From an uncultured Gammaproteobacteria bacterium (GTDB lineage: Bacteria > Pseudomonadota > Gammaproteobacteria > GCA-001735895), in contig CAMYLU010000005.1 in assembly GCA_947259485.1 (NCBI GenBank), forward strand, positions 1-64,000: 64,000 nt of DNA, in the 5' to 3' direction. This document shows, one piece after another, positions 47,620 to 56,358 of the stretch; position 1 is the first letter of the stretch, and each line of letters opens with the position of its first letter. The notes under the pieces are model-generated. The model was given only the letters and a program-made list of their open reading frames with translations, did not search any database and was not told where the DNA came from. The translations under genes and the position numbers were made by a program.

Positions 47620-47656
47620 AACAGCCGGATGACACATTTATCATCCGGCTGTTTTT
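47620..47656. terminator. Terminator after soxK, possibly bidirectional
   Basis: CAGCCGGATGA/TCATCCGGCTG stem with a TTTTTT run on the plus strand. It lies between the convergent soxK and lipoprotein genes. Confidence 0.88.
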
Positions 47657-47664
47657 TCAGTTCC

Positions 47665-48069
47665 TTATTCGGCCAACTGCCAGCCTTTCTCGGTTTTGTG
47701 CAGGGTGACCTTATCGGTTTTTTGAATTCGGTCTCCAGCCTCGAACTGGCCAAAATTTGACTGAATCGCAGTCAGAATAAACTTTGAGCCAAACATTCCG
47801 TACTGGGGTCCCGTCGGATCTTCACGAATTTCCCGCACCACGTCGACAAAGCTTTTCTGGAACACCAGGTCATACTCAACGTCGACAATATAAACGTTGT
47901 CGCTTTCCCTGAAGCCGTTAGTTTTGGCGAAGTTTTCCATGGTAAACAGGTCATCGAGGCCATCCGTCAGCAAACTGCTGCGCACCATGGTTTCAATTTC
48001 CTTGTTATCCGGAACCCCGGAACAGGCGGCCAGCAGGGCAGTGAGTAGCAGGACTATGATTTTTTTCAT
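47665..48069 (-). CDS. Small lipoprotein
   Basis: A 134-residue protein with a lipoprotein signal (lipobox LLAAC, Cys16) and a single small domain (VYIVDVEYDLVFQKSFVDVV, KVTLHKTEKGWQL). No family is recognised with certainty. Downstream of the Met-rich haem protein gene on the same strand (15-base gap), so probably co-expressed. Confidence 0.75.
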   Translation of the reverse strand: MKKIIVLLLTALLAACSGVPDNKEIETMVRSSLLTDGLDDLFTMENFAKTNGFRESDNVYIVDVEYDLVFQKSFVDVVREIREDPTGPQYGMFGSKFILTAIQSNFGQFEAGDRIQKTDKVTLHKTEKGWQLAE

Positions 48070-48084
48070 AATGACTGGGTAACT

Positions 48085-49098
48085 TTATTGTGATTCGGCC
48101 GTACCAGGATTGGTCTGGCCCTGCTTCGACATCATTTCCTGCCATTGCTGGTAGAATTTTTCGTACTGCTTTGGATCCATGATCGATTGAGGACCCGGTG
48201 TCGCGCCCATCGGCGGCATTCCCCCGGGCATTTGCGGCATACCCATTCCCGGCATTTGCGGCATCATCCCCATCGGCGGCATTCCTCCGGGCATCTGCGG
48301 CATCATCCCCATCGGTGGCATTCCTCCGGGCATCTGCGGCATCATCCCCATCGGTGGCATTCCTCCGGGCATTCCTGGCATACCCATACCCGGCATTTGC
48401 GGCATCATCCCCATCGGCGGCATTCCTCCGGGCATCTGAGGCATCATCCCCATCGGTGGCATTCCTCCGGGCATTCCTGGCATGCCCATACCGGGCATCC
48501 CCGGCATTCCCATACCCGGCATCCCTGGCATTCCCATACCACCCATACCCGGCATCATCCCCATGCCCGTCATCGGATTCATCATCCCCATCATCGGCGC
48601 CATCATCATCCCGGTCATCGGGTTCATCATCATCCCCATCGGTGCCATCATCATCCCGGTCATTGGATTCATCATGCCGGTCATTGGCGCCATCATCCCG
48701 GTCATCGGGTTCATCATCCCTGTCATCGGCGCCATCATCCCGGTCATCGGGTTCATCATGCCGGTGGCGGCACCGGTGTAGGCCTGTGGATTGGACATAT
48801 GCATCAACGGATCCATCGCCTGCATCATGCCGCCATAGTCCTTCTGGTAGCGAGCGATATCCTCATCAGTATGGCAATCGACACAGGATGAAATCAGTGG
48901 CTGACCCTGTAACTCGCCGCTCATCATGCTGTTCATGAGCTTGATCCAGACGTTCGGATCCATCGATTTTTGCATGGCATACGACATTTCCGGATTCGCT
49001 GCAGTGGTATCGCCCGTTGTTTCATCTGCCGCCATCGATACCGATGTTGCCAGGCCGAACAAGACGGCTAACAGTAATTTGATAATGCTGGTATTCAT
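48085..49098 (-). CDS. Met/Gly/Pro-repeat periplasmic protein with a haem c site
   Basis: A 337-residue exported protein. Signal peptide (LLLAVLFGLATSVSMA), a short helical head, one haem-binding motif CVDCH at residues 72-76 (48871-48885), then about 190 residues of tandem repeats. Block 1 repeats MTGMMNP/MTGMMAP units, block 2 repeats PGGMPPMGMMPQM units with GMPGMP spacers, and the protein ends in a charged helix (DPKQYEKFYQQWQEMM). Methionine is roughly a third of the repeat region. Methionine arrays are known copper(I) or haem ligands, but no described family with this combination is recognised. The repeats are also near-identical in DNA. Confidence 0.85.
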   Translation of the reverse strand: MNTSIIKLLLAVLFGLATSVSMAADETTGDTTAANPEMSYAMQKSMDPNVWIKLMNSMMSGELQGQPLISSCVDCHTDEDIARYQKDYGGMMQAMDPLMHMSNPQAYTGAATGMMNPMTGMMAPMTGMMNPMTGMMAPMTGMMNPMTGMMMAPMGMMMNPMTGMMMAPMMGMMNPMTGMGMMPGMGGMGMPGMPGMGMPGMPGMGMPGMPGGMPPMGMMPQMPGGMPPMGMMPQMPGMGMPGMPGGMPPMGMMPQMPGGMPPMGMMPQMPGGMPPMGMMPQMPGMGMPQMPGGMPPMGATPGPQSIMDPKQYEKFYQQWQEMMSKQGQTNPGTAESQ

Positions 49099-49150
49099 TA
49101 GGTGTACTCCCAAGTACTTGTAAAATGCCTGTAAAGGCAGCTTCAAATCG

Positions 49151-50074
49151 TTAAAAATCGCCGGTCGCGGCACCTTCCATGATGTAGCGCATACCGTCGC
49201 GAATTCTGATCGCTTCCTCGCGTAACTCTTTATCCAGAACACTGTTCGGGTTCTGTGCCAGGTTTAGCCAGTTCACATCCCAGTCCAGGGTCATCACCCA
49301 GATCTTGCCGTCTGCATCTTCGAGCAGCGCGATACGGCAGGGAATGAAGACGATAAATTCCGGCGCATAGTCGAGTACCTTGCGTGCCACCATGGCATCA
49401 CAGAAATTAAAAATTTCGACGCGGGGGGTGTCTTCGCCGGTAATAGCGGTGATGTCCTTCCACAGCGGACTGTGGCCAACGAACTTGAAATTTATTTCAT
49501 TGGCGCGCAGGCGCATGGATTCAATCGCGTCGTCAAAGGAAACATCTTCGGCTACCGGCATCTTGTCCGCCATGATCGAAATCATGTCACGCAACGATAG
49601 CGGGCTAAACATCATCATGCTCTGGTACAGGTTGCGCTTGGCCTCGTCCGAAATCGAGTCCGACACCGTGTTGGCGGGGACGTCACGCTTATTCTGCGAG
49701 GGTATCCACATCCGGGCCTGGTTAGAACCACCAAACATACCCTCCAGCATTTGCGTATTAGCGGCGCGCAGCATCGCGTCGAGGATGTTAAACCGGGTAG
49801 CCTCGTCAATCGGAGCATTCATGAAATGGTTCGCCATCATCATCATCCATTGCATGTTCATCCATTCCGAGGACATGCCCTGCGCACCGATATTGGACGA
49901 TACCGAGGGCGCGGTGTTTGCCAACCATGGAAACAGGTAAAAAGGGTTTTGCAGGGGGCTCGCAGGCGTGACATTGCAGCCCGGTTCCCCGGCTGTGCAA
50001 TTTTCCTGGCTTAGCGCGGGATGAATGAATAACGACAGTGCGATCGCCATTATTGCGATAAAACGAGCCAACAT
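49151..50074 (-). CDS. Exported DUF302-domain protein with Met-rich head
   Basis: A 307-residue protein. Signal peptide ends near HPALSQE. A Met/Trp-rich segment follows (SSEWMNMQWMMMMANHFMN), then a helical region, then a DUF302-type domain (about 185-280: INFKFVGHSPLWKDI, VEIFNFCDAMVARKVLDY, FIPCRIALLED). It precedes the Met-repeat haem gene by 52 bases on the same strand and is divergent from soxX. DUF302 proteins are often found with sulfur and copper functions; exact role unknown. Confidence 0.83.
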   Translation of the reverse strand: MLARFIAIMAIALSLFIHPALSQENCTAGEPGCNVTPASPLQNPFYLFPWLANTAPSVSSNIGAQGMSSEWMNMQWMMMMANHFMNAPIDEATRFNILDAMLRAANTQMLEGMFGGSNQARMWIPSQNKRDVPANTVSDSISDEAKRNLYQSMMMFSPLSLRDMISIMADKMPVAEDVSFDDAIESMRLRANEINFKFVGHSPLWKDITAITGEDTPRVEIFNFCDAMVARKVLDYAPEFIVFIPCRIALLEDADGKIWVMTLDWDVNWLNLAQNPNSVLDKELREEAIRIRDGMRYIMEGAATGDF

Positions 50075-50356
50075 GATAAATCCCCTGTTTACTTTTTAAT
50101 GAGTGAATTACTGATTCCGCAACACCTTAACAAGCCCGGGCCCTGGATCACATATCCACTAGGGCATACAAACGAGCCTGAAAATACGCCAACCTAATAC
50201 TCTTTATTCGAATCTTACCCAAATTGGGGTATAGTATTCAGGCATTCGATTAAGTTATTTTGCGCCTGTCGATTTGCGTCAGTAATTTCAGCATAATACA
50301 AACAGCAACCTGCCCTGAGCAGGGAAGCATATTAGTAAGTATCGAGGAGGAATAGC
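50075..50356. promoter_or_regulatory. Divergent sox promoter region with TACCC-N6-GGGTA operator
   Basis: A 282-base divergent region between the DUF302 gene and soxX. It holds the inverted repeat TACCCAAATTGGGGTA (50216-50231), 125 bases before soxX, with a related ACCC...GGGT site at about 57816-57833. Direct ATTCGA-type repeats (ATTCGAAT, ATTCGATT) flank the palindrome. Probable control region of the sox genes; the factor is unknown. Confidence 0.5.
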
Positions 50357-50719
50357 ATGACGATGAAGCAAGTTACCAGCGGAATAGTATCGATGACACT
50401 GTTTTGCTGTATTTCGATTTTGAGCAGCCTGTCGATCGCAAACGCCGATGCTATCGCTGATGGCAAGAAAGTGGCATTTGATCGCAAGAAAGGCAACTGC
50501 CTGGGCTGCCATATGATGGCAGATGGCGTACTACCAGGAAATATTGGTCCACCCTTGATCGCGATGAAAGCGCGCTTTCCTGATAAGGCCAAGCTGCGCG
50601 AGCAGATCTGGGACCCCACGATCGCAAACCCCAACACCATCATGCCTCCTTTCGGGAAGCATAGAATTCTGACAGAAAAGGAAGTAGACCTGATTACCGA
50701 ATTTGTCTACAGCCTTTAA
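50357..50719 (+). CDS. soxX: SoxX monohaem cytochrome c
   Basis: Periplasmic cytochrome of 120 residues, partner of SoxA. Signal peptide to about residue 30, haem site CLGCH (Cys48), and Met ligand in NTIMPPFGKHR. Strong Shine-Dalgarno GAGGAGGAA. First gene of soxXYZA. Confidence 0.95.
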   Translation: MTMKQVTSGIVSMTLFCCISILSSLSIANADAIADGKKVAFDRKKGNCLGCHMMADGVLPGNIGPPLIAMKARFPDKAKLREQIWDPTIANPNTIMPPFGKHRILTEKEVDLITEFVYSL

Positions 50720-50755
50720 GTCTTGCATGAAAAATATCGCACGAGGAAATCTAAA

Positions 50756-51226
50756 ATGAATCTTTTACGTCGTAAATTTGTTAAAACGGCCGCTTTTGTC
50801 GGCGCCACGGTATCGGCCGTCGGTACCGGAATATTGATTCCCAAGCGCGCACTAGGCGCCTATTCGAAGGCAGCTTTTGATGCCAAAGACGTGAGCGGTG
50901 CGCTAACCGCTGCCATGGGCTCAGATCAGCATACCGCCTCTGGCGACATCAAGCTGAAAGCACCGGACATCGCCGAAAACGGCGCAGTGGTTCCGGTCAC
51001 CGTATCATCGACCATGGGCAATATTGACGCAATCTCTATCATTGCATCAGCTAACGTTTCACCCCTGACCTCAACCTATATGTTGACCTCCGCCTGTGAG
51101 CCATTTGTTTCCACCCGGATCAAGATGGCCAAGACCTCCGACGTCGTTGCCGTGATCAAGGCGGATGGCAAGCTCTATTCAGCAACGAAGGAAGTCAAGG
51201 TCACCATTGGTGGTTGTGGCGGTTAA
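50756..51226 (+). CDS. soxY: SoxY sulfur-carrier subunit
   Basis: Thiosulfate-oxidation carrier, 156 residues, exported by Tat (MNLLRRKFVKTAAFVGATVS). The protein ends in the diagnostic GGCGG, whose Cys holds the sulfur substrate. The ATG at 50756 places the twin arginines at positions 5-6 and follows GAGGAAATC. Confidence 0.97.
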   Translation: MNLLRRKFVKTAAFVGATVSAVGTGILIPKRALGAYSKAAFDAKDVSGALTAAMGSDQHTASGDIKLKAPDIAENGAVVPVTVSSTMGNIDAISIIASANVSPLTSTYMLTSACEPFVSTRIKMAKTSDVVAVIKADGKLYSATKEVKVTIGGCGG

Positions 51227-51257
51227 TTACAGACTTTAAAGAATTGGAGAATTAAAC

Positions 51258-51569
51258 ATGGCTTCTATAAAGATTCGCGCAAAGGCAAAAGATGGCGTTA
51301 CAACCGTCAAGACATTGATGAGTCACGCGATGGAAACCGGGTTGCGCAAAGACTCGAAAACCGGCAAGAAAATTCCGGCACATCACATCACCGAGGTTAC
51401 CGCGGAGCACAACGGTAACGTTGTAATGACGGCTAACTGGGGTGGCGCCATTTCGAAAAATCCTTACCTTTCGTTCAAGTTCAAAGGTGCCGCCTCGGGT
51501 GACAAGATTAAAATTACCTGGGTCGATAACATGGGCGAAGGCGACAGCGCCGAAGCTGCAATCAAGTAA
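51258..51569 (+). CDS. soxZ: SoxZ
   Basis: Scaffold partner of SoxY, 103 residues, no signal peptide (carried through Tat with SoxY). Family features: IRAKAKDGVTTVKTLMSHAM at the start, AHHITEVTAEHNG, and WVDNMGEGDSAEAAI at the end. Confidence 0.97.
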   Translation: MASIKIRAKAKDGVTTVKTLMSHAMETGLRKDSKTGKKIPAHHITEVTAEHNGNVVMTANWGGAISKNPYLSFKFKGAASGDKIKITWVDNMGEGDSAEAAIK

Positions 51570-51604
51570 GCTGCGGCTATAAAATAATACGAGGAGGAAC
51601 TGTC

Positions 51605-52438
51605 ATGAATAAACTAATTACAACCCTGGGGATTGCTTTACTGGTTGCGTCGCCTTTCAACGGCATGGCCAGCCCGCAGCAGGACCTGTCCGAGTTTCGG
51701 GATTACTATGAGAAACGTTTTCCCGGCACCCCGTTCGACGATTTTATCAACGGCGTTTACTCGATCGATGCGGCATCACGTGAGCAATGGGAAGAAATAG
51801 AAGATTTCCCACCCTACGAGTTAGGCCTCAGCAAGGGCGAGGAGCTGTTTAACAAGCCGTTCGCAAACGGCAAGACTTACGGCAGCTGCTTCGAAAACGA
51901 TGGCATTGGTATTCGTCAGAACTACCCCTACTTTGATACCGATCGAGGTGAAGTCATTACCCTGGAACTGGCGATCAACGAATGCCGTGAAGCCAACGGC
52001 GAGAAGAAATTGAAGTGGAAGAAAGGGCCAATCGCATTTATATCCGCCTATATGGCCTACACCTCGCGCGGCAATATAATCGACATCAAGATTCCGGATG
52101 ATGCGCGTGCAGTTGCCGCCTATGAACGTGGCAAGAAACACTTCTACCAGAAGCGCGGTCAGCTCAACATGGCATGCGCCGATTGCCACAAGTTTTATGC
52201 CGGCAGCATGGTGCGCGCGGATTTACTGAGTCCTGCACTGGGGCACCTGTCCCATTTCCCGGTATACCGTTCTAAATGGGGCGGCATGGGCACCACGCAT
52301 CGTCGCTACGGAGGCTGTAACAAGCAGGTACGCGCCAAGGACTACCCGGCGCAAAGCGAAGAGTACCGCGCACTGGAGTACTTCCACACCTACATGAGTA
52401 ACGGACTCGCGGTCAACGGGCCGGGTGCCAGGAAGTAA
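51605..52438 (+). CDS. soxA: SoxA cytochrome c
   Basis: Catalytic subunit of SoxXA that links thiosulfate to SoxY. 277 residues, signal peptide to about residue 22, one haem site MACADCHKFYAG (monohaem type), and a C-terminal YGGCNKQVRA with the Cys haem ligand that is modified to persulfide. The pair GSCFEND and NECREANG matches a conserved disulfide. Last gene of soxXYZA. Confidence 0.95.
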   Translation: MNKLITTLGIALLVASPFNGMASPQQDLSEFRDYYEKRFPGTPFDDFINGVYSIDAASREQWEEIEDFPPYELGLSKGEELFNKPFANGKTYGSCFENDGIGIRQNYPYFDTDRGEVITLELAINECREANGEKKLKWKKGPIAFISAYMAYTSRGNIIDIKIPDDARAVAAYERGKKHFYQKRGQLNMACADCHKFYAGSMVRADLLSPALGHLSHFPVYRSKWGGMGTTHRRYGGCNKQVRAKDYPAQSEEYRALEYFHTYMSNGLAVNGPGARK

Positions 52439-52462
52439 CACGAACCAAATCTTGATTATTTT

Positions 52463-52492
52463 AATGCCGGGCTTTCGACCCGGCATTTTTTT
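52463..52492 (+). terminator. Terminator of the soxXYZA operon
   Basis: AATGCCGGG/CCCGGCATT hairpin followed by TTTTTTT, 25 bases after the soxA stop. Confidence 0.92.
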
Positions 52493-52685
52493 ATCCCCAA
52501 AGGGGTAGCCTCCTATCAAACAGGGCTGTTTTATCGGCTCGCCAATTAATCTAAGGTTGACACTTACTGCTTAAGGCTGTTCTATCGACTGGTTGATACA
52601 GATCAATGAGTGTTGGCAAGAAATCTTTAAAACACCAACTTGCCTGATATACCAAACGTTTAACCAGCAGAGGAATAAATTGAAT

Positions 52686-52916
52686 ATGTCCGAATATACC
52701 GAAAAATTTGATGCCACCGGCCTCAACTGCCCGCTTCCCATTCTGAGATCGAAGAAGGTTCTCAGCTCGATGAACACTGGCGACGTGCTCTATGTTATTG
52801 CCACCGACTCGGGTTCAGTCAAGGATTTCGATGCCTTTTGCAAACAAACCGGTAACCAGCTGCTGGAAAGCTCGGAAGCCGACGGCAAGTATCATTATTA
52901 TATCAAGAAGGCCTGA
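52686..52916 (+). CDS. tusA: TusA-family sulfurtransferase
   Basis: Cytoplasmic sulfur carrier, 76 residues. The conserved Cys-Pro is in ATGLNCPLPILRSKKVLSSM. In sulfur oxidisers TusA passes persulfide sulfur towards DsrEFH/DsrC. The start at 52686 removes an unlikely N-terminal extension. Directly upstream of dsrE2. Confidence 0.94.
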   Translation: MSEYTEKFDATGLNCPLPILRSKKVLSSMNTGDVLYVIATDSGSVKDFDAFCKQTGNQLLESSEADGKYHYYIKKA

Positions 52917-52954
52917 GATCGTTACTCAGCGCCTGAAGTATTTCGGAGTGAAGT

Positions 52955-53434
52955 ATGTCTGAGAAAAAACTGGCGCTGATTGCCACCAAGGGAACCCTCG
53001 ACTGGGCCTACCCTCCTTTCATCCTGGCATCTACCGCGGCCGCGATCGGTTACGAGGTGCAGATCTTCTTCACCTTTTACGGTCTCCAGTTACTCAAAAA
53101 AGACATGAACCTCAAGGTTTCACCGCTCGGCAATCCTGGCATGCCGATGCCAATGGGCATGGATAAATGGTTCCCGACCATCGGTACCGCCATCCCCGGC
53201 ATGGAAGCGATGATGAGCAGCATGATGAAATCGAAGATGAAGTCCAAGGGCGTCGCCAGCGTTGCCGAACTTCGCGATTTGTGCCAGGAGGCCGATGTCA
53301 AGCTAATCGCCTGCCAGATGACGGTGGATTTGTTCGACATGCAGCCGAGTGAATTTATCGACGGCATCGACTATGCCGGCGCGGCCACCTTTTTCGAATT
53401 TGCCGGCGAATCAGACGTCAACCTATTTATCTAA
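52955..53434 (+). CDS. dsrE2: DsrE2-like sulfur relay protein
   Basis: DsrE/DsrF/DrsH-like protein, 159 residues. The putative sulfur-binding Cys lies in VKLIACQMTVDLF. The central Met/Lys-rich loop (MEAMMSSMMKSKMKSKG) is characteristic of DsrE2A. Linked to tusA as in rhd-tusA-dsrE2 clusters of sulfur oxidisers. Confidence 0.9.
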   Translation: MSEKKLALIATKGTLDWAYPPFILASTAAAIGYEVQIFFTFYGLQLLKKDMNLKVSPLGNPGMPMPMGMDKWFPTIGTAIPGMEAMMSSMMKSKMKSKGVASVAELRDLCQEADVKLIACQMTVDLFDMQPSEFIDGIDYAGAATFFEFAGESDVNLFI

Positions 53435-53478
53435 CATCATTTATATTTATAAAACCAAGCGAACACGAGGAGGCAGTA

Positions 53479-54861
53479 ATGATAAGGGTTCGACTCAAGT
53501 TTTTAAGCATTGCCCTGCTGGCAGTCACATTTCCAGTCTCGGTCTGGGCCACTAACGGCTACTTCAGCCACGGCACCAGTCTCGCCGAGAAAGGGCTCGC
53601 CGGAGCCGGCGTCGCCTATTCACAGGACACGCTGGCAGCGGCCAACAATCCCGCCGGAATGGTCTGGCAGGGAGCGCGCTACGACTTCGGCGGCGCCCTG
53701 TTTGCACCGATGCGCAGCTACTCGTCCGAGGGCGGACCTTTCGTGCCGGCGGGAGGCAATTTTTGTGGTGGAGGACCTTGCCCGTTTAGTATTGGCAATG
53801 GTGATCAGAGTCTCGACAGTGAAAACGAACTGTTCCTGATCCCGCAATTTGGTTACAACTGGAAGCTCGACGACAACAGCACAATTGGAGTTTCGGTTTT
53901 CGGCAACGGGGGCTTGAACACCGAGTGGAAGGATGGAGTTGCAATTCTTGACAATGGTGCCGGTTCTACCACGCCGCTTTTGCCTGGTACCTTTGGTGAT
54001 GGCACTGCTGGAGTAGATCTATCACAATTATTCATTTCAACCACTTATTCCGCAAAGATATCCGATACCACATCCTGGGGTGTCAGCGGCATCATTGCCT
54101 ATCAACGCTTCGAGGCCAAGGGCCTGGCAAATTTCAGCCCTTTTTCTACCGATCCGGACAACCTGACTAATAATGACCACGATAGTGCTACCGGGATCGG
54201 CATCCGCCTCGGATTCCAGACTGAAATCTCGCCGGGTATCCGCCTTGGCGCGGCCTATCAGCCGGAAATCGATATGGGCGAATTCGACGATTACGCCGGC
54301 CTGTTTGCGGAAGAAGGGGATTTTAATATTCCGTCGAACTACACCGTCGGTTTAGCATTTGATGTTAAGGATCACGGCGTGCTGGTCGTTGATGTGCAGC
54401 GAATCAATTATGAAGACGTCCCCGCGGTATCTAATCCGATTGCACCGCTGACCGATTTTAGTAGCTGTGCAGCTGCTACGGGGCCGGGATTTAGTGGCGT
54501 CGGAGATGGCTGCCTGGGCGGCGATGATGGCGCCGGTTTCGGTTGGGAAGACATGACCGTCGTTAAAATTGGTTACCAGTGGCAGGACGGTGATATGACC
54601 TGGCGCGTCGGCTATAGTACCGGCGACCAACCAATCCCCAGCAGCGAAGTCGTGTTTAACATCCTTGCGCCTGGCGTCATGGAAGAACATTTTACCTTCG
54701 GCTTTACCCGGCAGGTTGATGCAAAGAGTTCATTCGATTTTGCTGTGATGTTTGCACCCAACAATTCGGTCGATGGCAGCAACACGTTCGATCCAAGCCA
54801 GGAAATCGAAATTGAAATGGATCAGTACGAACTGGCATTTAGCTATAATCGCAGGCTTTAA
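53479..54861 (+). CDS. Outer-membrane transporter, FadL/OmpP1 family
   Basis: Outer-membrane beta-barrel of 460 residues. Signal peptide then the N-terminal hatch TNGYFSHGTSLAEKGLAGAG, diagnostic for FadL-type channels, and a C-terminus ending in Tyr-Asn-Arg-Arg-Leu. FadL proteins import hydrophobic compounds. In the sulfur context it might pass hydrophobic sulfur species, but this is speculation. Strong GAGGAGG ribosome-binding site. Confidence 0.9.
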   Translation: MIRVRLKFLSIALLAVTFPVSVWATNGYFSHGTSLAEKGLAGAGVAYSQDTLAAANNPAGMVWQGARYDFGGALFAPMRSYSSEGGPFVPAGGNFCGGGPCPFSIGNGDQSLDSENELFLIPQFGYNWKLDDNSTIGVSVFGNGGLNTEWKDGVAILDNGAGSTTPLLPGTFGDGTAGVDLSQLFISTTYSAKISDTTSWGVSGIIAYQRFEAKGLANFSPFSTDPDNLTNNDHDSATGIGIRLGFQTEISPGIRLGAAYQPEIDMGEFDDYAGLFAEEGDFNIPSNYTVGLAFDVKDHGVLVVDVQRINYEDVPAVSNPIAPLTDFSSCAAATGPGFSGVGDGCLGGDDGAGFGWEDMTVVKIGYQWQDGDMTWRVGYSTGDQPIPSSEVVFNILAPGVMEEHFTFGFTRQVDAKSSFDFAVMFAPNNSVDGSNTFDPSQEIEIEMDQYELAFSYNRRL

Positions 54862-54885
54862 CGACAACGCGAGACCCAGGAATAG

Positions 54886-56031
54886 ATGGAGCTAGACCTT
54901 TATTCACAGTCGCTGCTGTGGGCGTTCGGACTTTCAATCGTGTTTGGCGCCATCGCCAACAAGGCGAACTTTTGCACCATGGGCGCGGTTTCTGACTGGA
55001 TTAACATCGGTGATCACAACCGCATGCGTTCGTGGCTGCTCGCGATCGTCACTGCGATTATCGGTGTCGGGATTCTGGAGTATTCTGGCAGCATCGACCT
55101 GTCGTTGACGACCAGCAACGAGACCTCAAATCCGCCTTACCGCAGCGCCAATTTTATCTGGATGCGTCACCTGGTGGGTGGCCTGATGTTCGGCGTTGGC
55201 ATGACGCTGGCCAGCGGTTGCGGCAACAAGACCCTGGTGCGCCTGGGGGAAGGCAACATGAAGTCGCTCGTAGTCCTCACGATCATGGGAATCGCCGCCT
55301 GGTGGATGTTGTTTACCAATTTCGGTTACCTGGTGTTCCTGCAATGGATGCTGCCGGTCAGTATTGATTTCTCCAACCAGGGAATCCCCAGCCAGGACAT
55401 TACGGCCGTGTTGTCCGGAATCGCCGGGATCGAATCGAGCCCCGCCCTGGGATTCGCCATCGCATTGATAGTGGCCATTCCACTGTTGATCTGGATACTG
55501 CGGTCACAGGACTTCCGCACCAACCTGGAGTTAATCAGCGCAGGCCTGGTGATCGGCACGCTGATCGTTATCGGCTGGTACGTTACCAGCGGACCGGGCG
55601 GCCTCGAGCTGATGGACGAACTGGAATTCATGGACGAGCGGCCCTTTTTCACCGGTGCACAATCACTGACGTTTATCGGCCCTACCGGACATGTCGTGCA
55701 GTACCTGAAGCAGGGTTTTTCCGAGATTTTTCTCACCTTTGGCATTGCCACCGTACTCGGTGTCGTGGTTGGTTCGTTCCTGTACACCCTGGTATTTCGC
55801 AAGGTCCGTATTGAATGGTTTGTATCCTGGAATGATTTCCTGATGCACGCTATCGGCGCGCTGTTAATGGGTATTGGCGGGGTACTGGCGATGGGTTGCA
55901 CCATTGGCCAGGGAATCACCGGGGTTTCGACCCTGGCGCTGGGATCGATTCTGACGATCGTCGCGATCATCGCCGGCAGCGCGGCAACCATGAAGTACCA
56001 GTATTACCTAATGATGCGTGAAGATGACTAG
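54886..56031 (+). CDS. YeeE/YedE-family sulfur-compound transporter
   Basis: Inner-membrane transporter of 381 residues with nine or more helices. Cys-containing repeat motifs KANFCTMGAVSDW, LASGCGNKTLVRLG and AMGCTIGQGITGVS form the cysteine relay typical of thiosulfate/thiol transporters such as TsuA. Follows the FadL gene by 24 bases, probably the same operon as tusA-dsrE2. Confidence 0.92.
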   Translation: MELDLYSQSLLWAFGLSIVFGAIANKANFCTMGAVSDWINIGDHNRMRSWLLAIVTAIIGVGILEYSGSIDLSLTTSNETSNPPYRSANFIWMRHLVGGLMFGVGMTLASGCGNKTLVRLGEGNMKSLVVLTIMGIAAWWMLFTNFGYLVFLQWMLPVSIDFSNQGIPSQDITAVLSGIAGIESSPALGFAIALIVAIPLLIWILRSQDFRTNLELISAGLVIGTLIVIGWYVTSGPGGLELMDELEFMDERPFFTGAQSLTFIGPTGHVVQYLKQGFSEIFLTFGIATVLGVVVGSFLYTLVFRKVRIEWFVSWNDFLMHAIGALLMGIGGVLAMGCTIGQGITGVSTLALGSILTIVAIIAGSAATMKYQYYLMMREDD

Positions 56032-56160
56032 ATGGGATATACCGGGCAAAACCTGTTTTTGCTAGGCTACGGGTCTTGTCAGCCATCAAGCTGATAGCGA
56101 AAACCGAAACTTTAAACGATCTTTGCGCCAAATTGAAATTGCAGAAACCAGGAGATTCCG

Positions 56161-56358
56161 ATGAACCAGGCTTATCGTGACGCAATCACCCAAATGGAAG
56201 AAATGAAAGTACAGGAGGAATATATCCTCGGCTGGCAGGGCGGTTTTCTCGGGCATCCACAACGCGAAGAACAGCGTCTCACCGAAGCCTATGAAGCCGG
56301 CTACGAGGACGGCAGCGCCAAATCCAGCGACAATTTTTCAAACTGGGTCGAATCCTAG
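56161..56358 (+). CDS. Small hypothetical protein
   Basis: A 65-residue acidic, helical protein with ribosome-binding site AGGAG. Gly/Tyr-rich segments YILGWQGGFLGHP and AYEAGYEDGS; no signal peptide or Cys. Its stop overlaps the convergent gene by 4 bases. Family unknown. Confidence 0.6.
   Translation: MNQAYRDAITQMEEMKVQEEYILGWQGGFLGHPQREEQRLTEAYEAGYEDGSAKSSDNFSNWVES

Noticed and set aside
48190-48780. CRISPR-like tandem repeats
   Set aside because: The repeats are in frame, have no unique spacers, and encode a Met-rich protein.
48145-48938. Long plus-strand frames, His/Arg-rich and Ser/Pro-rich, opposite the Met-rich gene
   Set aside because: They are antisense shadows of the Met/Gly/Pro repeats; the minus-strand frame has the signal peptide, haem motif and normal gene context.
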